Assembly: GCA_038142205.1 (NCBI GenBank)
Contig: JAYQJO010000001.1
Span: 1,736,001 to 1,800,000, forward strand
Origin: UBA7359 sp038142205
GTDB taxonomy: Bacteria > Pseudomonadota > Gammaproteobacteria > Eutrophobiales > Eutrophobiaceae
DNA: 64,000 bases
Direction of reading: 5' to 3'
This document shows, piece after piece, positions 1 to 7,497 of this stretch (its first letter is position 1; every line of letters begins with the position of its first letter). The position numbers were made by a program, and so were the translations under genes. Below the pieces are notes generated by a model. The model was not told the DNA's origin. It ran no database searches and worked only from the letters and a program-made list of their open reading frames with translations.

Positions 1-582
1 TGGCGATACCTTGCCTGCTTCAACGCGTTTTTTTACTGTTTGATATATCTCGCCGGCAAGATCTTTTATTTCCGTTGTTATGGTTAACTTCTCTTGGTCC
101 CCGAGCACTTCAGCATAAGCAATTGCTGTTTGCGATAAGAGATCAACGCGTTTTACTTCATAATCCCATAGAGCAAGATTACGGTCTGAGGATGCAAGTT
201 GCCGACGCTTCATCCGTTTATCACCTAACTCGATTAATTGGCTTAGCGTAATCGTTGTTTCTGATGACCGAAAACCACTTAAGTTACTTGAGCCAGCAAA
301 GTTTTCTATTTCAAATCCTGCTACTGGATTCGGTAACAATCCTGCTTCAATCTGATCAATTTCTTTCGATCTGATTGTCCAGGCATAAGTAGCCAATTCG
401 GGATTATGTTTAAGCGTCAGGACAATAACTTGTCTTAACGTTAAATTACCCGTTGGTTGAATCATCGGTTGATCAAATTCTTCCGGTGCCATTGTTGGTG
501 GCAATTGAAGTTCATCATCAACAGCCATAACTGTTGCGTACATGAAGCATGCAACAGTAAATACTAAAGTTTTAATCATCAT
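1..582 (-). CDS. TolC/CzcC-family outer-membrane efflux protein (partial, C-terminus outside window)
   Basis: The reverse strand is open from an ATG at 580-582 to the window edge, giving 194 residues. The N-terminus is a short hydrophobic signal peptide (MMIKTLVFTVACFMYATVMA). The mature part has the features of outer-membrane efflux factors: an early LTLRQVIVLTLKHNPELATY helix, GLLPNPVAGFEIEN, and long helices with LSQLIELGDKRMKRRQLA, which resembles the CzcC branch for heavy-metal RND efflux. The following gene on the same strand encodes a small Cys/His-rich exported protein, which fits a metal-efflux locus continuing to the left of the window. Family assignment is firm; metal specificity is inference. 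Confidence 0.85.
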   Translation of the reverse strand, partial: MMIKTLVFTVACFMYATVMAVDDELQLPPTMAPEEFDQPMIQPTGNLTLRQVIVLTLKHNPELATYAWTIRSKEIDQIEAGLLPNPVAGFEIENFAGSSNLSGFRSSETTITLSQLIELGDKRMKRRQLASSDRNLALWDYEVKRVDLLSQTAIAYAEVLGDQEKLTITTEIKDLAGEIYQTVKKRVEAGKVSP

Positions 583-673
583 ACTTAATCTCGTAAATAA
601 AAGACAACATCCTCTCAGCACACACTGAAAGAGATTCATTATTGTTTAAGAACTACCTGATGGTAGTCAGAGA

Positions 674-985
674 TTAAGCTATTGGAGGTTGGTAAGGCGG
701 AGGCCCGTTAATGGAAAGATAATCTTGTTTCTGAAAATTTAGGACTTCATTGATTCGTTGATTTGCAACAAATGATATTTTTTGCACTAGTCCCAAAGAG
801 TGCGAAGAAAAATGACAGCAGTGATCACAGGAGATAGAGTCACTATCAGTATCATGCTGTGTATTCATTTCCATTGAATGACTTTCCTGAGAATCGGCTA
901 GTTCATGAGCATAGGCATGTATCGGCATGATGATCCCGGATAGAGTCATCAAAACCAATAATATTTTTGCTATTTGAGTTCGCAT
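674..985 (-). CDS. small exported Cys/His-rich protein next to metal-efflux gene
   Basis: This 103-residue protein has a clear signal peptide (MRTQIAKILLVLMTLSGI, cleavage probably after HAYA). The mature part is rich in His, Asp and Ser, with a cluster CDHCCHFSSHS near residues 53-63 and a proline-rich tail, PPPYQPPIA. Such potential metal ligands in a periplasmic protein encoded about 90 bp upstream of a CzcC/TolC-like gene suggest a periplasmic metal-binding or sensing accessory of the efflux system. I recognise the general type but not a named family, so the function is inferred from composition and neighbour. Confidence 0.6.
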   Translation of the reverse strand: MRTQIAKILLVLMTLSGIIMPIHAYAHELADSQESHSMEMNTQHDTDSDSISCDHCCHFSSHSLGLVQKISFVANQRINEVLNFQKQDYLSINGPPPYQPPIA

Positions 986-1329
986 AACCAGAATATGGAC
1001 TAATTATTGTTAAATTTCAAATTTACCATATTTAATTAGTCTAAAATATTAGTTCGATAGTCCCAAAAGTTGATGAAATTTGAGAATGTTCTCTTATAGC
1101 CGGTAACAGATAAATAGTTAACATCAATCCGCGACCATGTAGGAAGTTTCTATATGCTTTATTTATGTTTATCTATAAGAACGGGGGCATATATGGGGGC
1201 ATACTTCTATACTAGAATGATAAATAATTATAAATATTAAGTCGTTGAACTAAGTATTAAACTCCTGCTAGAGAAACCGAATTAATAATTTGGTTAATGA
1301 ATCAACGATAAAACTTATTCACTGTTCTA
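986..1329. other. intergenic region, 344 bp, no gene seen
   Basis: No convincing coding sequence is visible. It holds a 9-bp inverted repeat, GACTAATTA (998-1006) and TAATTAGTC (1033-1041), just upstream of the exported Cys/His-rich protein gene, which could be an operator. It also holds the GGGGGCATA direct repeat at 1183-1203 listed separately. Confidence 0.4.
1183..1203. repeat. GGGGGCATA direct repeat, possible integrase arm-type or attachment-site remnant
   Basis: GGGGGCATA occurs twice, at 1183-1191 and 1195-1203, separated by TAT. G-rich short direct repeats of this kind are often seen beside tyrosine-integrase genes and attachment sites of genomic islands. No integrase gene of that type is present here, so the link to an older island boundary is inference. 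Confidence 0.3.
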
Positions 1330-1839
1330 TCAGATTGAAATTTTCTTTTTGATATCTTCAACCCTTGGATCATTGAGGATCGAACCTTTCAAATGAAGAA
1401 TATGCGCGTTTTGATGTTCAGAATAATTCGCATAGTCGTAAATTACTTTGTGTGGAATTAATGTTGCGGTAATAATTTGATAATTCTTATCAAAAATAAC
1501 CGCCACCAAACTATCAAAAGCTTTAGTATCTAAATTTCTTATGGCGCCTAGTTGCCTTGATTTATTTTCAGCGGTTACTCTTCTACCTTTTATTTGAATC
1601 TTGACACCTTCTGAATCAGTAGCATCAAACCCTGCAGAAGAATTTTCTGCCAATTCAAGCCCTAGCCCTTTTGCAACAAGCCATTCTGTATAATCACCAA
1701 CAGGGTTATTCCTCGTGCGCACAACCTTTCTACGTTTCAAATCATCCAGTATAGCTGAGTGAAATTGTAATAATTCAATCACTGATAAGCTTTTTAGATC
1801 AGTATATTTCGTCAAAATAGAATTACTCGACTCAGCCAT
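1330..1839 (-). CDS. PD-(D/E)XK nuclease-like hypothetical protein
   Basis: This 169-residue protein has a central block reading GDYTEWLVAKGLGLEL, then AGFDATDSEGVKIQIKGRR. An early helix Glu, a following Asp, and a beta-strand Q-x-K match the catalytic layout of PD-(D/E)XK restriction-endonuclease folds (E54-D70-Q78xK80, approximate numbering). The N-terminal 45 residues look helical and may mediate oligomerisation. It lies 49 bp downstream of the GIY-YIG nuclease gene on the same strand, so the two are probably co-transcribed. It may be a restriction subunit or an accessory nuclease. The fold is inferred from motif spacing only. Confidence 0.6.
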   Translation of the reverse strand: MAESSNSILTKYTDLKSLSVIELLQFHSAILDDLKRRKVVRTRNNPVGDYTEWLVAKGLGLELAENSSAGFDATDSEGVKIQIKGRRVTAENKSRQLGAIRNLDTKAFDSLVAVIFDKNYQIITATLIPHKVIYDYANYSEHQNAHILHLKGSILNDPRVEDIKKKISI

Positions 1840-1888
1840 TTAAATTTGAATGGGTCATGAGATGATGTGTCTATTTCTCAATTACCCT

Positions 1889-2686
1889 TTAGTTTTTATT
1901 AAACCCATACTGTCTTGTTAATAATTTATCTTTCCAACGATTCTCAATTGCTATGACAGAATCTGGTGGCAAATCAATATCGCATGTTTCAAGTATGGAA
2001 TATCTGAATTTATTGAATGCCTCTGAGCCTCCTGATTTAAAGAGGTTTTTCAATTCTGAATTACCGCCGTGATAATTTTCAGAATAATTTGACCAACGTG
2101 ACCAGATACCTTCTTCTCCGTATGCGCTACCAACATATAACTGTCCCGAAGACATATCTGAAATTAAATACACACCGGAAACAGATGATAATGCTGACTT
2201 CCAAGATGGATATTCATGATGAAACAATAACTCCAACTGCTGACGACTTAGTTGAACTTCTTTGAAATTTTTAAATTCTGAAAACACAAGTGGCTCAGGT
2301 TTAATTTCATATACTGAAGCGCTATTAAAAAGACTTTCACCATTTGGATAAGAATTTCTCCCTTTTCTTTTGTATTGAATAACTAATCGACCAATTAAAT
2401 CAGCATACATATCCATCAATTCAGTTTTATAACGAATATGCTCTTTGATTGAACTATCAATTCCGAGTGACTGATACACGCCAGCAAATAACCATAAGTC
2501 ATCTCGTTCAAGTCTAATTAAACTTAATATGTAAGATCTTTGAAAATTACGCTTATTCTGTTCAGCCTGCCATTCTTTGAACGATCCATCGAAATACAGA
2601 TATAACGGGTGCTCACGACCATTATCCGCAGCCAAATGCACTTTAAGCTCTGTCGGTTCAATATTCAGTAAATCGTAGATCAACAT
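1889..2686 (-). CDS. GIY-YIG nuclease family protein
   Basis: The C-terminal ~100 of 265 residues form a GIY-YIG domain: SGVYLISDMSSGQLYVGSAY carries the two signature strands, then an Arg in WSRWSNY, a Glu in AIENRWKDKLL and an Asn in the terminal GFNKN. These are the positions known to be catalytic in this family. The N-terminal ~150 residues form a separate domain with NFQRSYILSLIRLERDDLWLFAGVY, seen in a distinct GIY-YIG subfamily and possibly used for DNA recognition. The gene is divergent from the HTH controller gene at 2812 and shares its 125-bp upstream region, which contains a C-box-like palindrome. That suggests controller-regulated restriction. Confidence 0.8.
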   Translation of the reverse strand: MLIYDLLNIEPTELKVHLAADNGREHPLYLYFDGSFKEWQAEQNKRNFQRSYILSLIRLERDDLWLFAGVYQSLGIDSSIKEHIRYKTELMDMYADLIGRLVIQYKRKGRNSYPNGESLFNSASVYEIKPEPLVFSEFKNFKEVQLSRQQLELLFHHEYPSWKSALSSVSGVYLISDMSSGQLYVGSAYGEEGIWSRWSNYSENYHGGNSELKNLFKSGGSEAFNKFRYSILETCDIDLPPDSVIAIENRWKDKLLTRQYGFNKN

Positions 2687-2762
2687 TTCAATAACACATT
2701 AATTTTGAAGCTATTTTAGGTAGTGTTACTGATATTTCAGGCAAAAGTCCAGAACAAAATGA

Positions 2763-2782
2763 AACTTATAGTCTATAGACTA
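2763..2782. promoter_or_regulatory. C-box-like operator of a restriction-modification controller protein
   Basis: AACTTATAGTC (2763-2773) matches 10 of 11 bases of the classic controller box GACTTATAGTC known from several restriction-modification systems. It overlaps a perfect 14-bp palindrome, TAGTCTATAGACTA (2769-2782). The site lies 30 bp before the HTH start at 2812 and about 80 bp before the divergent GIY-YIG gene, so it could autoregulate the controller and govern the nuclease. Confidence 0.65.
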
Positions 2783-2811
2783 AAAAGCTACAAAATCGTC
2801 CCATTAGTAAC

Positions 2812-3015
2812 ATGGATATCCGCAAAAAAGTGGGCCGAAACGTTAAGAAATTTCGTAAAGAGATTGATTGGTCACAAGAAGATCTCGCCTTCGAATGCGA
2901 TCTCCATCGTACTTATATCAGTGGTATTGAACGAGGCGTAAGAAATCCAACTGTCCTCATACTCGATACCATTGCTAAAGCATTAGGCATTACACCCAAT
3001 CGATTACTCGAATAA
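2812..3015 (+). CDS. XRE-family helix-turn-helix regulator, restriction controller (C protein)-like
   Basis: The 67-residue protein is a single XRE HTH domain. It begins MDIRKKVGRNVKKFRKEIDW, continues with SQEDLAFECDLHRTYISGIERG (helices 2-3, with the usual S-Q-E and Y-I-S-x-I-E-R-G), and ends TIAKALGITPNRLLE. Length and sequence match controller proteins of type II restriction-modification systems. A C-box-like palindrome sits 30 bp upstream, supporting autoregulation. It is divergent from the GIY-YIG nuclease and in the same direction as the methyltransferase 242 bp downstream. Using the GTG/TTG starts upstream would only add unrelated sequence. Confidence 0.85.
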   Translation: MDIRKKVGRNVKKFRKEIDWSQEDLAFECDLHRTYISGIERGVRNPTVLILDTIAKALGITPNRLLE

Positions 3016-3201
3016 GAAACCTCCTCTATTTCTTATTTGCATTTTTATTTTCACGCGCTATGCTTATATTGAACTGGTGAAATGTTTGTTTAAGTGAACC
3101 TTGACTCACTTACAATCAGTTTGTCGGCGAAAATCAGGAGCAAAACTTAAACGAAGTTCAGACGTGCTTAATAAGGTTAAGTACAAATCGACTTCTGTTT
3201 A

Positions 3202-3254
3202 GAGTTACGCTCCTTTTTTTGTGGGCGTAACTCCTTTAACTTATAAGGAGTTAC
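3202..3254 (+). promoter_or_regulatory. mutually exclusive hairpins that can hide or free the methyltransferase RBS
   Basis: Three segments can pair in two ways. GAGTTACGC (3202-3210) pairs perfectly over 9 bp with GCGTAACTC (3225-3233). Alternatively GTAACTCCTT (3227-3236) pairs over 10 bp with AAGGAGTTAC (3245-3254), loop TAACTTAT, and this buries the AAGGAG ribosome-binding site of the gene starting at 3258. The pairing is read directly from the sequence; a switching role is inference. Confidence 0.55.
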
Positions 3255-3257
3255 AAA

Positions 3258-4646
3258 ATGAAACAAAAGTCTACATCCTCTGCCTTAAATGGTTTAGCGG
3301 TAACTTATCTTCCTGTCACGACGCTTAAACCAGCAAAGACTAACCCCCGTACCCATAGCAAAAAACAGATTCAGCAAGTTGCTAACAGTATTCAGGAATT
3401 TGGTTTTACTAACCCCATTCTGATTGATGAAGCTGAAAAGGTCATTGCCGGTCATGGACGATTATTGGCGGCAAAGTCTTTAGGGATAAAATCCGTACCG
3501 ATAATTCGGCTAGATCACATGACGGATTCACAGAAACGTGCTTATTTAATCGCCGATAACAAACTAGCAGAAAATGCAGGTTGGGATGAATCACTGTTAG
3601 CCCTTGAATTCGCGTCTCTTGATATTCTAGATCTGGAATTTGATATCACAATCACAGGGTTTGAAACAGCCGAGATCGATTTACTCATTGAACACCATCA
3701 ACATGACGAGAATCCAGATGATGTTTTTCTTCAGCTAGAGTCAAACACACCTGTAGTGACGCGACCCGGTGATCTATGGCTGATTGGTCAGCACCGTTTA
3801 CTCTGTGGCGATGCAACCAACACTGAAAACTTTGACAAGCTAATGGTAGGAAAACGCGCTCAATTAATTTTTATTGACCCGCCCTACAATGTTTCCATCG
3901 ATGGACATGTCTGTGGTTCGGGTAAAATCAAACATCGAGAATTTGAAATGGCTTCAGGTGAAATGTCTACCGAAGAGTTCACCAATTTCTTAATAACCGT
4001 ATTGTCCCACTTAGCAAGCTATAGCACTAATGGATCGATGCATTACGTGTGTATGGATTGGCGTCACATAAGCGAAATCTTAATTGCTGGAAAAGAAGCA
4101 TATACAGAATATAAAAATTTATGTGTTTGGAATAAGACTAACGCTGGAATGGGTTCACTATACCGTTCAAAACATGAGCTCGTATTTGTATTTAAATCAG
4201 GCACTAAATCACATATCAATAATGTCGAACTCGGAAAAAACGGACGATATCGAACAAATGTATGGGATTACGGCGGTGTTAATACGTTTGATCCGAAACG
4301 TCGTGAAGAATTGACATTACATCCAACCGTAAAACCTATTGCCATGGTAGCCGATGCTATTCAGGATTGCTCTAAACGCAAACAAATTGTTCTTGATTGC
4401 TTTGCTGGTAGTGGCACTACCTTACTTGCTGCAGAAAAGACGGGGCGTCGTGGTTATTGTATGGAACTCGATCCGCAGTATGTGGATATCACACTCTTAC
4501 GTTTACAACAATTATTCGGACTTGATGCAATTCATGAAGAAACAGGCCTTGATTTTACTACCTTGAAGCATAAACGACAAAAAACCCATCCGACTCAACG
4601 ACGTAAGGCTAAACGTAAAACCAAGGAGGTGGCTCATGACAAATAA
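3258..4646 (+). CDS. ParB-like domain plus site-specific DNA methyltransferase
   Basis: Residues about 15-110 are a ParB/Srx-type N-terminal domain (NPRTHSKKQIQQVANSIQEF, VIAGHGRLLAAKSLG). Residues about 165-440 are a DNA methyltransferase. The catalytic DPPY lies at 207-210 and the SAM-binding FAGSGTT at 382-388; this order fits the beta class of amino-methyltransferases acting on adenine N6 or cytosine N4. The fusion is well known in prophages and serine-recombinase elements. The lysine/arginine-rich tail overlaps the next gene by 11 bp. Translation may be controlled by the hairpins just upstream. It could be the modification partner of the nearby nucleases or an orphan methyltransferase of the mobile element. 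Confidence 0.9.
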   Translation: MKQKSTSSALNGLAVTYLPVTTLKPAKTNPRTHSKKQIQQVANSIQEFGFTNPILIDEAEKVIAGHGRLLAAKSLGIKSVPIIRLDHMTDSQKRAYLIADNKLAENAGWDESLLALEFASLDILDLEFDITITGFETAEIDLLIEHHQHDENPDDVFLQLESNTPVVTRPGDLWLIGQHRLLCGDATNTENFDKLMVGKRAQLIFIDPPYNVSIDGHVCGSGKIKHREFEMASGEMSTEEFTNFLITVLSHLASYSTNGSMHYVCMDWRHISEILIAGKEAYTEYKNLCVWNKTNAGMGSLYRSKHELVFVFKSGTKSHINNVELGKNGRYRTNVWDYGGVNTFDPKRREELTLHPTVKPIAMVADAIQDCSKRKQIVLDCFAGSGTTLLAAEKTGRRGYCMELDPQYVDITLLRLQQLFGLDAIHEETGLDFTTLKHKRQKTHPTQRRKAKRKTKEVAHDK

Positions 4647-5067
4647 GAAAGTCAATAAAGATTATGAAGTGGGGTATAAAAAGCCGCCTAAAAATACACA
4701 GTTTAAAAAAGGGCAAAGTGGTAATAGAAAAGGAAGGCCTAAGGGATCAAAGAATGCCAATACGCTTGCTCATGAAATTGCAAATGAAGTGATAACAGTT
4801 CAAACAAAAAATGGGAAGTTAATTAAAAAGACTCGTTTTGAACTCCTATTAGAAAACTTAACAACAGCAGGTATAAAACTAGATACAAAATCTGCCGCGC
4901 TTGCTATCAATATTTTGAAAACGACGGGTTATTTTAGAATTCCTGAAGAAAATAAATCTCGTAGTGGCGTAATAGCAGTTCCTCTTCCTTTAACAAAAGA
5001 AGAATGGCTAAATAGGTTCAGTAAACCACCTCCTGAGCAAGAAGATCACAACAAATTAGAAGATTAA
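4636..5067 (+). CDS. DUF5681 domain protein
   Basis: The N-terminal ~45 residues are very basic and contain VGYKKPPKNTQFKKGQSGNR and KGRPKGSKNANTLA, the signature of DUF5681. This family is common in prophages and mobile elements, where it is suspected to bind DNA or aid packaging. The rest of the 143 residues is helical with no recognisable catalytic motif. A strong Shine-Dalgarno (AAGGAGG, inside the end of the methyltransferase gene) precedes the ATG, and the two genes overlap by 11 bp, so they are co-translated. Confidence 0.8.
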   Translation: MTNKKVNKDYEVGYKKPPKNTQFKKGQSGNRKGRPKGSKNANTLAHEIANEVITVQTKNGKLIKKTRFELLLENLTTAGIKLDTKSAALAINILKTTGYFRIPEENKSRSGVIAVPLPLTKEEWLNRFSKPPPEQEDHNKLED

Positions 5068-5069
5068 AA

Positions 5070-5129
5070 ATGAATTCATTACAACGTCCCCGTAAGGAGG
5101 TGCAAACAATGAAATTTATAGAAATTTAA
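5070..5129 (+). other. short ORFs with strong ribosome-binding site, possible leader peptide or gene remnant
   Basis: A 19-codon ORF begins at 5070 and contains a strong Shine-Dalgarno (TAAGGAGGTG) that would serve an internal ATG at 5109, giving a six-residue product MKFIEI. A further seven-codon ORF (5159-5179, product MAPWSL) ends in an ATGA overlap with an ATG of the DUF2924 gene at 5176. These may couple translation across the gap between DUF5681 and DUF2924, or be remnants of a lost gene. Confidence 0.25.
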
Positions 5130-5166
5130 CACTTTCAACTGGCTATTCTGGAGACAGTATGGCTCC

Positions 5167-5607
5167 ATGGAGTCTATGAAACATAGTGTCCTCAATCAGC
5201 AATTAACTGTTCATGATATTAAGATTAGTACAGTAGCTGAATTACGTGAGATTTATGAATCTGTATTTGGTGTTCCACTGCAACAACGCGTCAGCCTTGA
5301 TTTTATTAAAGGTAATTTGGCCTGGTATATCCAGGCCAAAGAGCATCATAAAGATCCGATTAAATTAAGGGAAAAACTAGTTAAACAAGTAACACGCTCT
5401 AAATCAAAACAAAATGTTCCCTATCAATCGGGCACGCGACTCGTCCGCGAATGGCAAGGTGAAACTTATGAAGTCACTATTATGGACAAAGGTTACCAAT
5501 GGCAAGATAAACACTATAGAAGCCTAACAGCCATCGCTCATGAAATCACAGGTACAAAATGGTCCGGGCCACGCTTCTTTGGATTAAATGATAAAAAGTC
5601 TAAATGA
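5167..5607 (+). CDS. DUF2924 domain protein
   Basis: The 146-residue product contains the pattern usual for DUF2924: TVAELREIYESVFG near the start, GTRLVREWQGETYEV in the second half, and YRSLTAIAHEITGTKWSGPR at the end. This family is nearly always found directly upstream of large serine recombinases. Here too its stop overlaps the recombinase start by 4 bp (ATGA), implying coupled translation. The start is uncertain: ATG at 5167, or ATG at 5176, which overlaps the stop of a tiny upstream ORF. The family's role is unknown; it may assist the recombinase. Confidence 0.85.
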   Translation: MESMKHSVLNQQLTVHDIKISTVAELREIYESVFGVPLQQRVSLDFIKGNLAWYIQAKEHHKDPIKLREKLVKQVTRSKSKQNVPYQSGTRLVREWQGETYEVTIMDKGYQWQDKHYRSLTAIAHEITGTKWSGPRFFGLNDKKSK

Positions 5608-7316
5608 ATAAACAATCATCATCTCAAAAACGCTGTGCCATCTACACCCGTAAATCATCGGAAGAAGGACTAGAGCAATCGTTTAATTCACTAGATGCAC
5701 AACGCGAGGCATGCGAATCATTTATTAAAAGTCAACAACATGAAGGATGGACGACATTACCGACACACTATAATGATGGAGGGTTTACTGGCGGGAATAC
5801 CGAACGCCCTGCCCTACAAACATTAATCAATGATATTGAATCAAACAAAATTGATATTGTAATCGTTTATAAAGTTGATCGATTGAGTCGTTCCTTAGCG
5901 GATTTTGTAAAACTTATTGAATTATTCGATAAACATGATGTGTCTTTCGTCTCAGTCACCCAACAATTTAATACGTCAAGTTCAATGGGAAGACTCACGT
6001 TAAATGTCCTCCTCTCTTTTGCCCAATTTGAACGTGAAGTGACCAGTGAACGAATCAGAGACAAAATCGCCGCATCAAAACAAAAAGGCATGTGGATGGG
6101 AGGTGCTGTGCCATTAGGATATGACGTCGTCGAAAAGAAACTGGTAGCCAATAATAAAGAAGCTAAAACAGTGAGGCATATTTATGAACGTTATATTTAT
6201 CTCGGTACTGTCAGAAAACTAAAAGAAGAATTAGATGCTGAAGGCTATATCAGTAAACAACGAGAAAACAAACAAAACAAAGGTGGCGGCAAACCATTTA
6301 GTCGTGGTGCACTGTATGCGTTACTTAAAAATCCACTTTATATTGGTAAGGTTGCTCATCAAGGTAAACTGTTTGAAGGCCAACATGCTGCGATTCTTGA
6401 AAAACAATTATGGGATGCTGCGCAAACTTTATTAATTAATAACAGGCAGAATAATAAATCCAGAAATTCGGTAAAAGAACCCAGTTTATTTGCAGGATTA
6501 ATTTTTGATGACAACAATAACCCAATGAGCCCTTCACACTCTCGAAAAGGAGACCGGCGCTATCGTTACTATGTTTCCCAAGCTGTATTGCAATATCGAG
6601 AAGCGGAGGCAGGCAGCGTCTTTCGTATCTCGGCTAAAATAGTTGAGGACGCTGTGATAAAAAGACTTATAGAATTCTTTCAAACTACTAAAGAATTATT
6701 AGAGATATTTAGTCACTTTAAATTAAATGCTGACAAACAGGAAACTCTCATCCACAAAGCAAAAATATTTATTACAAACTGGGAAGACTTAACTGCAAGT
6801 AAAAAAATAGATTACATAAATATAATCATTAAAAAAATACAAGTGGGCTGTGAAGGTATAAATATCACTTTGTCTCGTACTGGTGTGGACAAGTGTTTTT
6901 TAAAAGAAAATTTTGATAATGAAAAGTATAAAAAAAAGAAAAATGATGAATACATTATAGCTATACCCGCCAAGTTAAAACGTTGCTCCCATGAAACGAA
7001 ATTAATTATTGGTGAAAAATATACGGATAAAAATAACTCCACCTCAGTTCTCGCAATACAAAACGCACTCAAAAAAGCATTAATCTGGAATCAAGTATTA
7101 ATTACAAATCAAGTTTCAGGTATGAAAGCATTAGCGAAACAAGAAAAAGTAACCCAGCGATATATTGCACATTTAATTCAGCTTGCCTTTCTCGCTCCGG
7201 ACATAATGGAAGCAATAATAAAAGGTGATATTCCTAAAAAACTCACTTTATATAAGTTGAAAGAAGGGTTTTCATATGATTGGAATGAACAACGAAAAGA
7301 GCTTGGATTTGAATAA
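5604..7316 (+). CDS. large serine site-specific recombinase
   Basis: The 570-residue protein has a resolvase/invertase catalytic domain at residues 10-150 (AIYTRKSSEEG with nucleophile Ser18; DRLSRSLADFVKLIELF; MGRLTLNVLLSFAQFEREV; TSERIRDKIAASK). A recombinase domain follows (PLGYDVVEKKLVAN, then GALYALLKNPLYIGKVAHQG), with a long C-terminal part that includes a helical region. This is the layout of phage- and element-type large serine integrases. Gene order ParB-methyltransferase, DUF5681, DUF2924, recombinase recurs in proteobacterial mobile elements, so this is probably the integrase of such an element. Its attachment sites are not visible to me. Confidence 0.93.
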   Translation: MNKQSSSQKRCAIYTRKSSEEGLEQSFNSLDAQREACESFIKSQQHEGWTTLPTHYNDGGFTGGNTERPALQTLINDIESNKIDIVIVYKVDRLSRSLADFVKLIELFDKHDVSFVSVTQQFNTSSSMGRLTLNVLLSFAQFEREVTSERIRDKIAASKQKGMWMGGAVPLGYDVVEKKLVANNKEAKTVRHIYERYIYLGTVRKLKEELDAEGYISKQRENKQNKGGGKPFSRGALYALLKNPLYIGKVAHQGKLFEGQHAAILEKQLWDAAQTLLINNRQNNKSRNSVKEPSLFAGLIFDDNNNPMSPSHSRKGDRRYRYYVSQAVLQYREAEAGSVFRISAKIVEDAVIKRLIEFFQTTKELLEIFSHFKLNADKQETLIHKAKIFITNWEDLTASKKIDYINIIIKKIQVGCEGINITLSRTGVDKCFLKENFDNEKYKKKKNDEYIIAIPAKLKRCSHETKLIIGEKYTDKNNSTSVLAIQNALKKALIWNQVLITNQVSGMKALAKQEKVTQRYIAHLIQLAFLAPDIMEAIIKGDIPKKLTLYKLKEGFSYDWNEQRKELGFE

Positions 7317-7386
7317 TAATACACTAGATTTGGCAAGATTTTAATTTTCAAGGTAAAACACAACATGAAACACAATGATGTTTTAG

Positions 7387-7497
7387 TTTCAAGTCAATCA
7401 GAAAGAAGCAGAATCAAAAATTTTTCCATGGCTCGGTCCAAATACGATTGCGGAATCAAAAAATTGGTTGCCGACACAAGTTTTTATGACAGATTAA
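7387..7497 (+). pseudogene. possible C-terminal gene remnant
   Basis: A 36-codon open stretch ends in TAA and reads like protein: EAESKIFPWLGPNTIAESK followed by NWLPTQVFMTD. It is closed upstream by TAG at 7384-7386 and has no start codon at its beginning. It lies between the recombinase and the convergent ABC-3C operon, where an element insertion could have cut a gene. I do not recognise the family, and a chance open frame cannot be excluded. Confidence 0.25.

Noticed and set aside
2723..2941. 72-codon + strand ORF overlapping the HTH gene
   Set aside because: It is out of frame with the clear XRE domain, uses a non-ATG opening and covers the C-box region.
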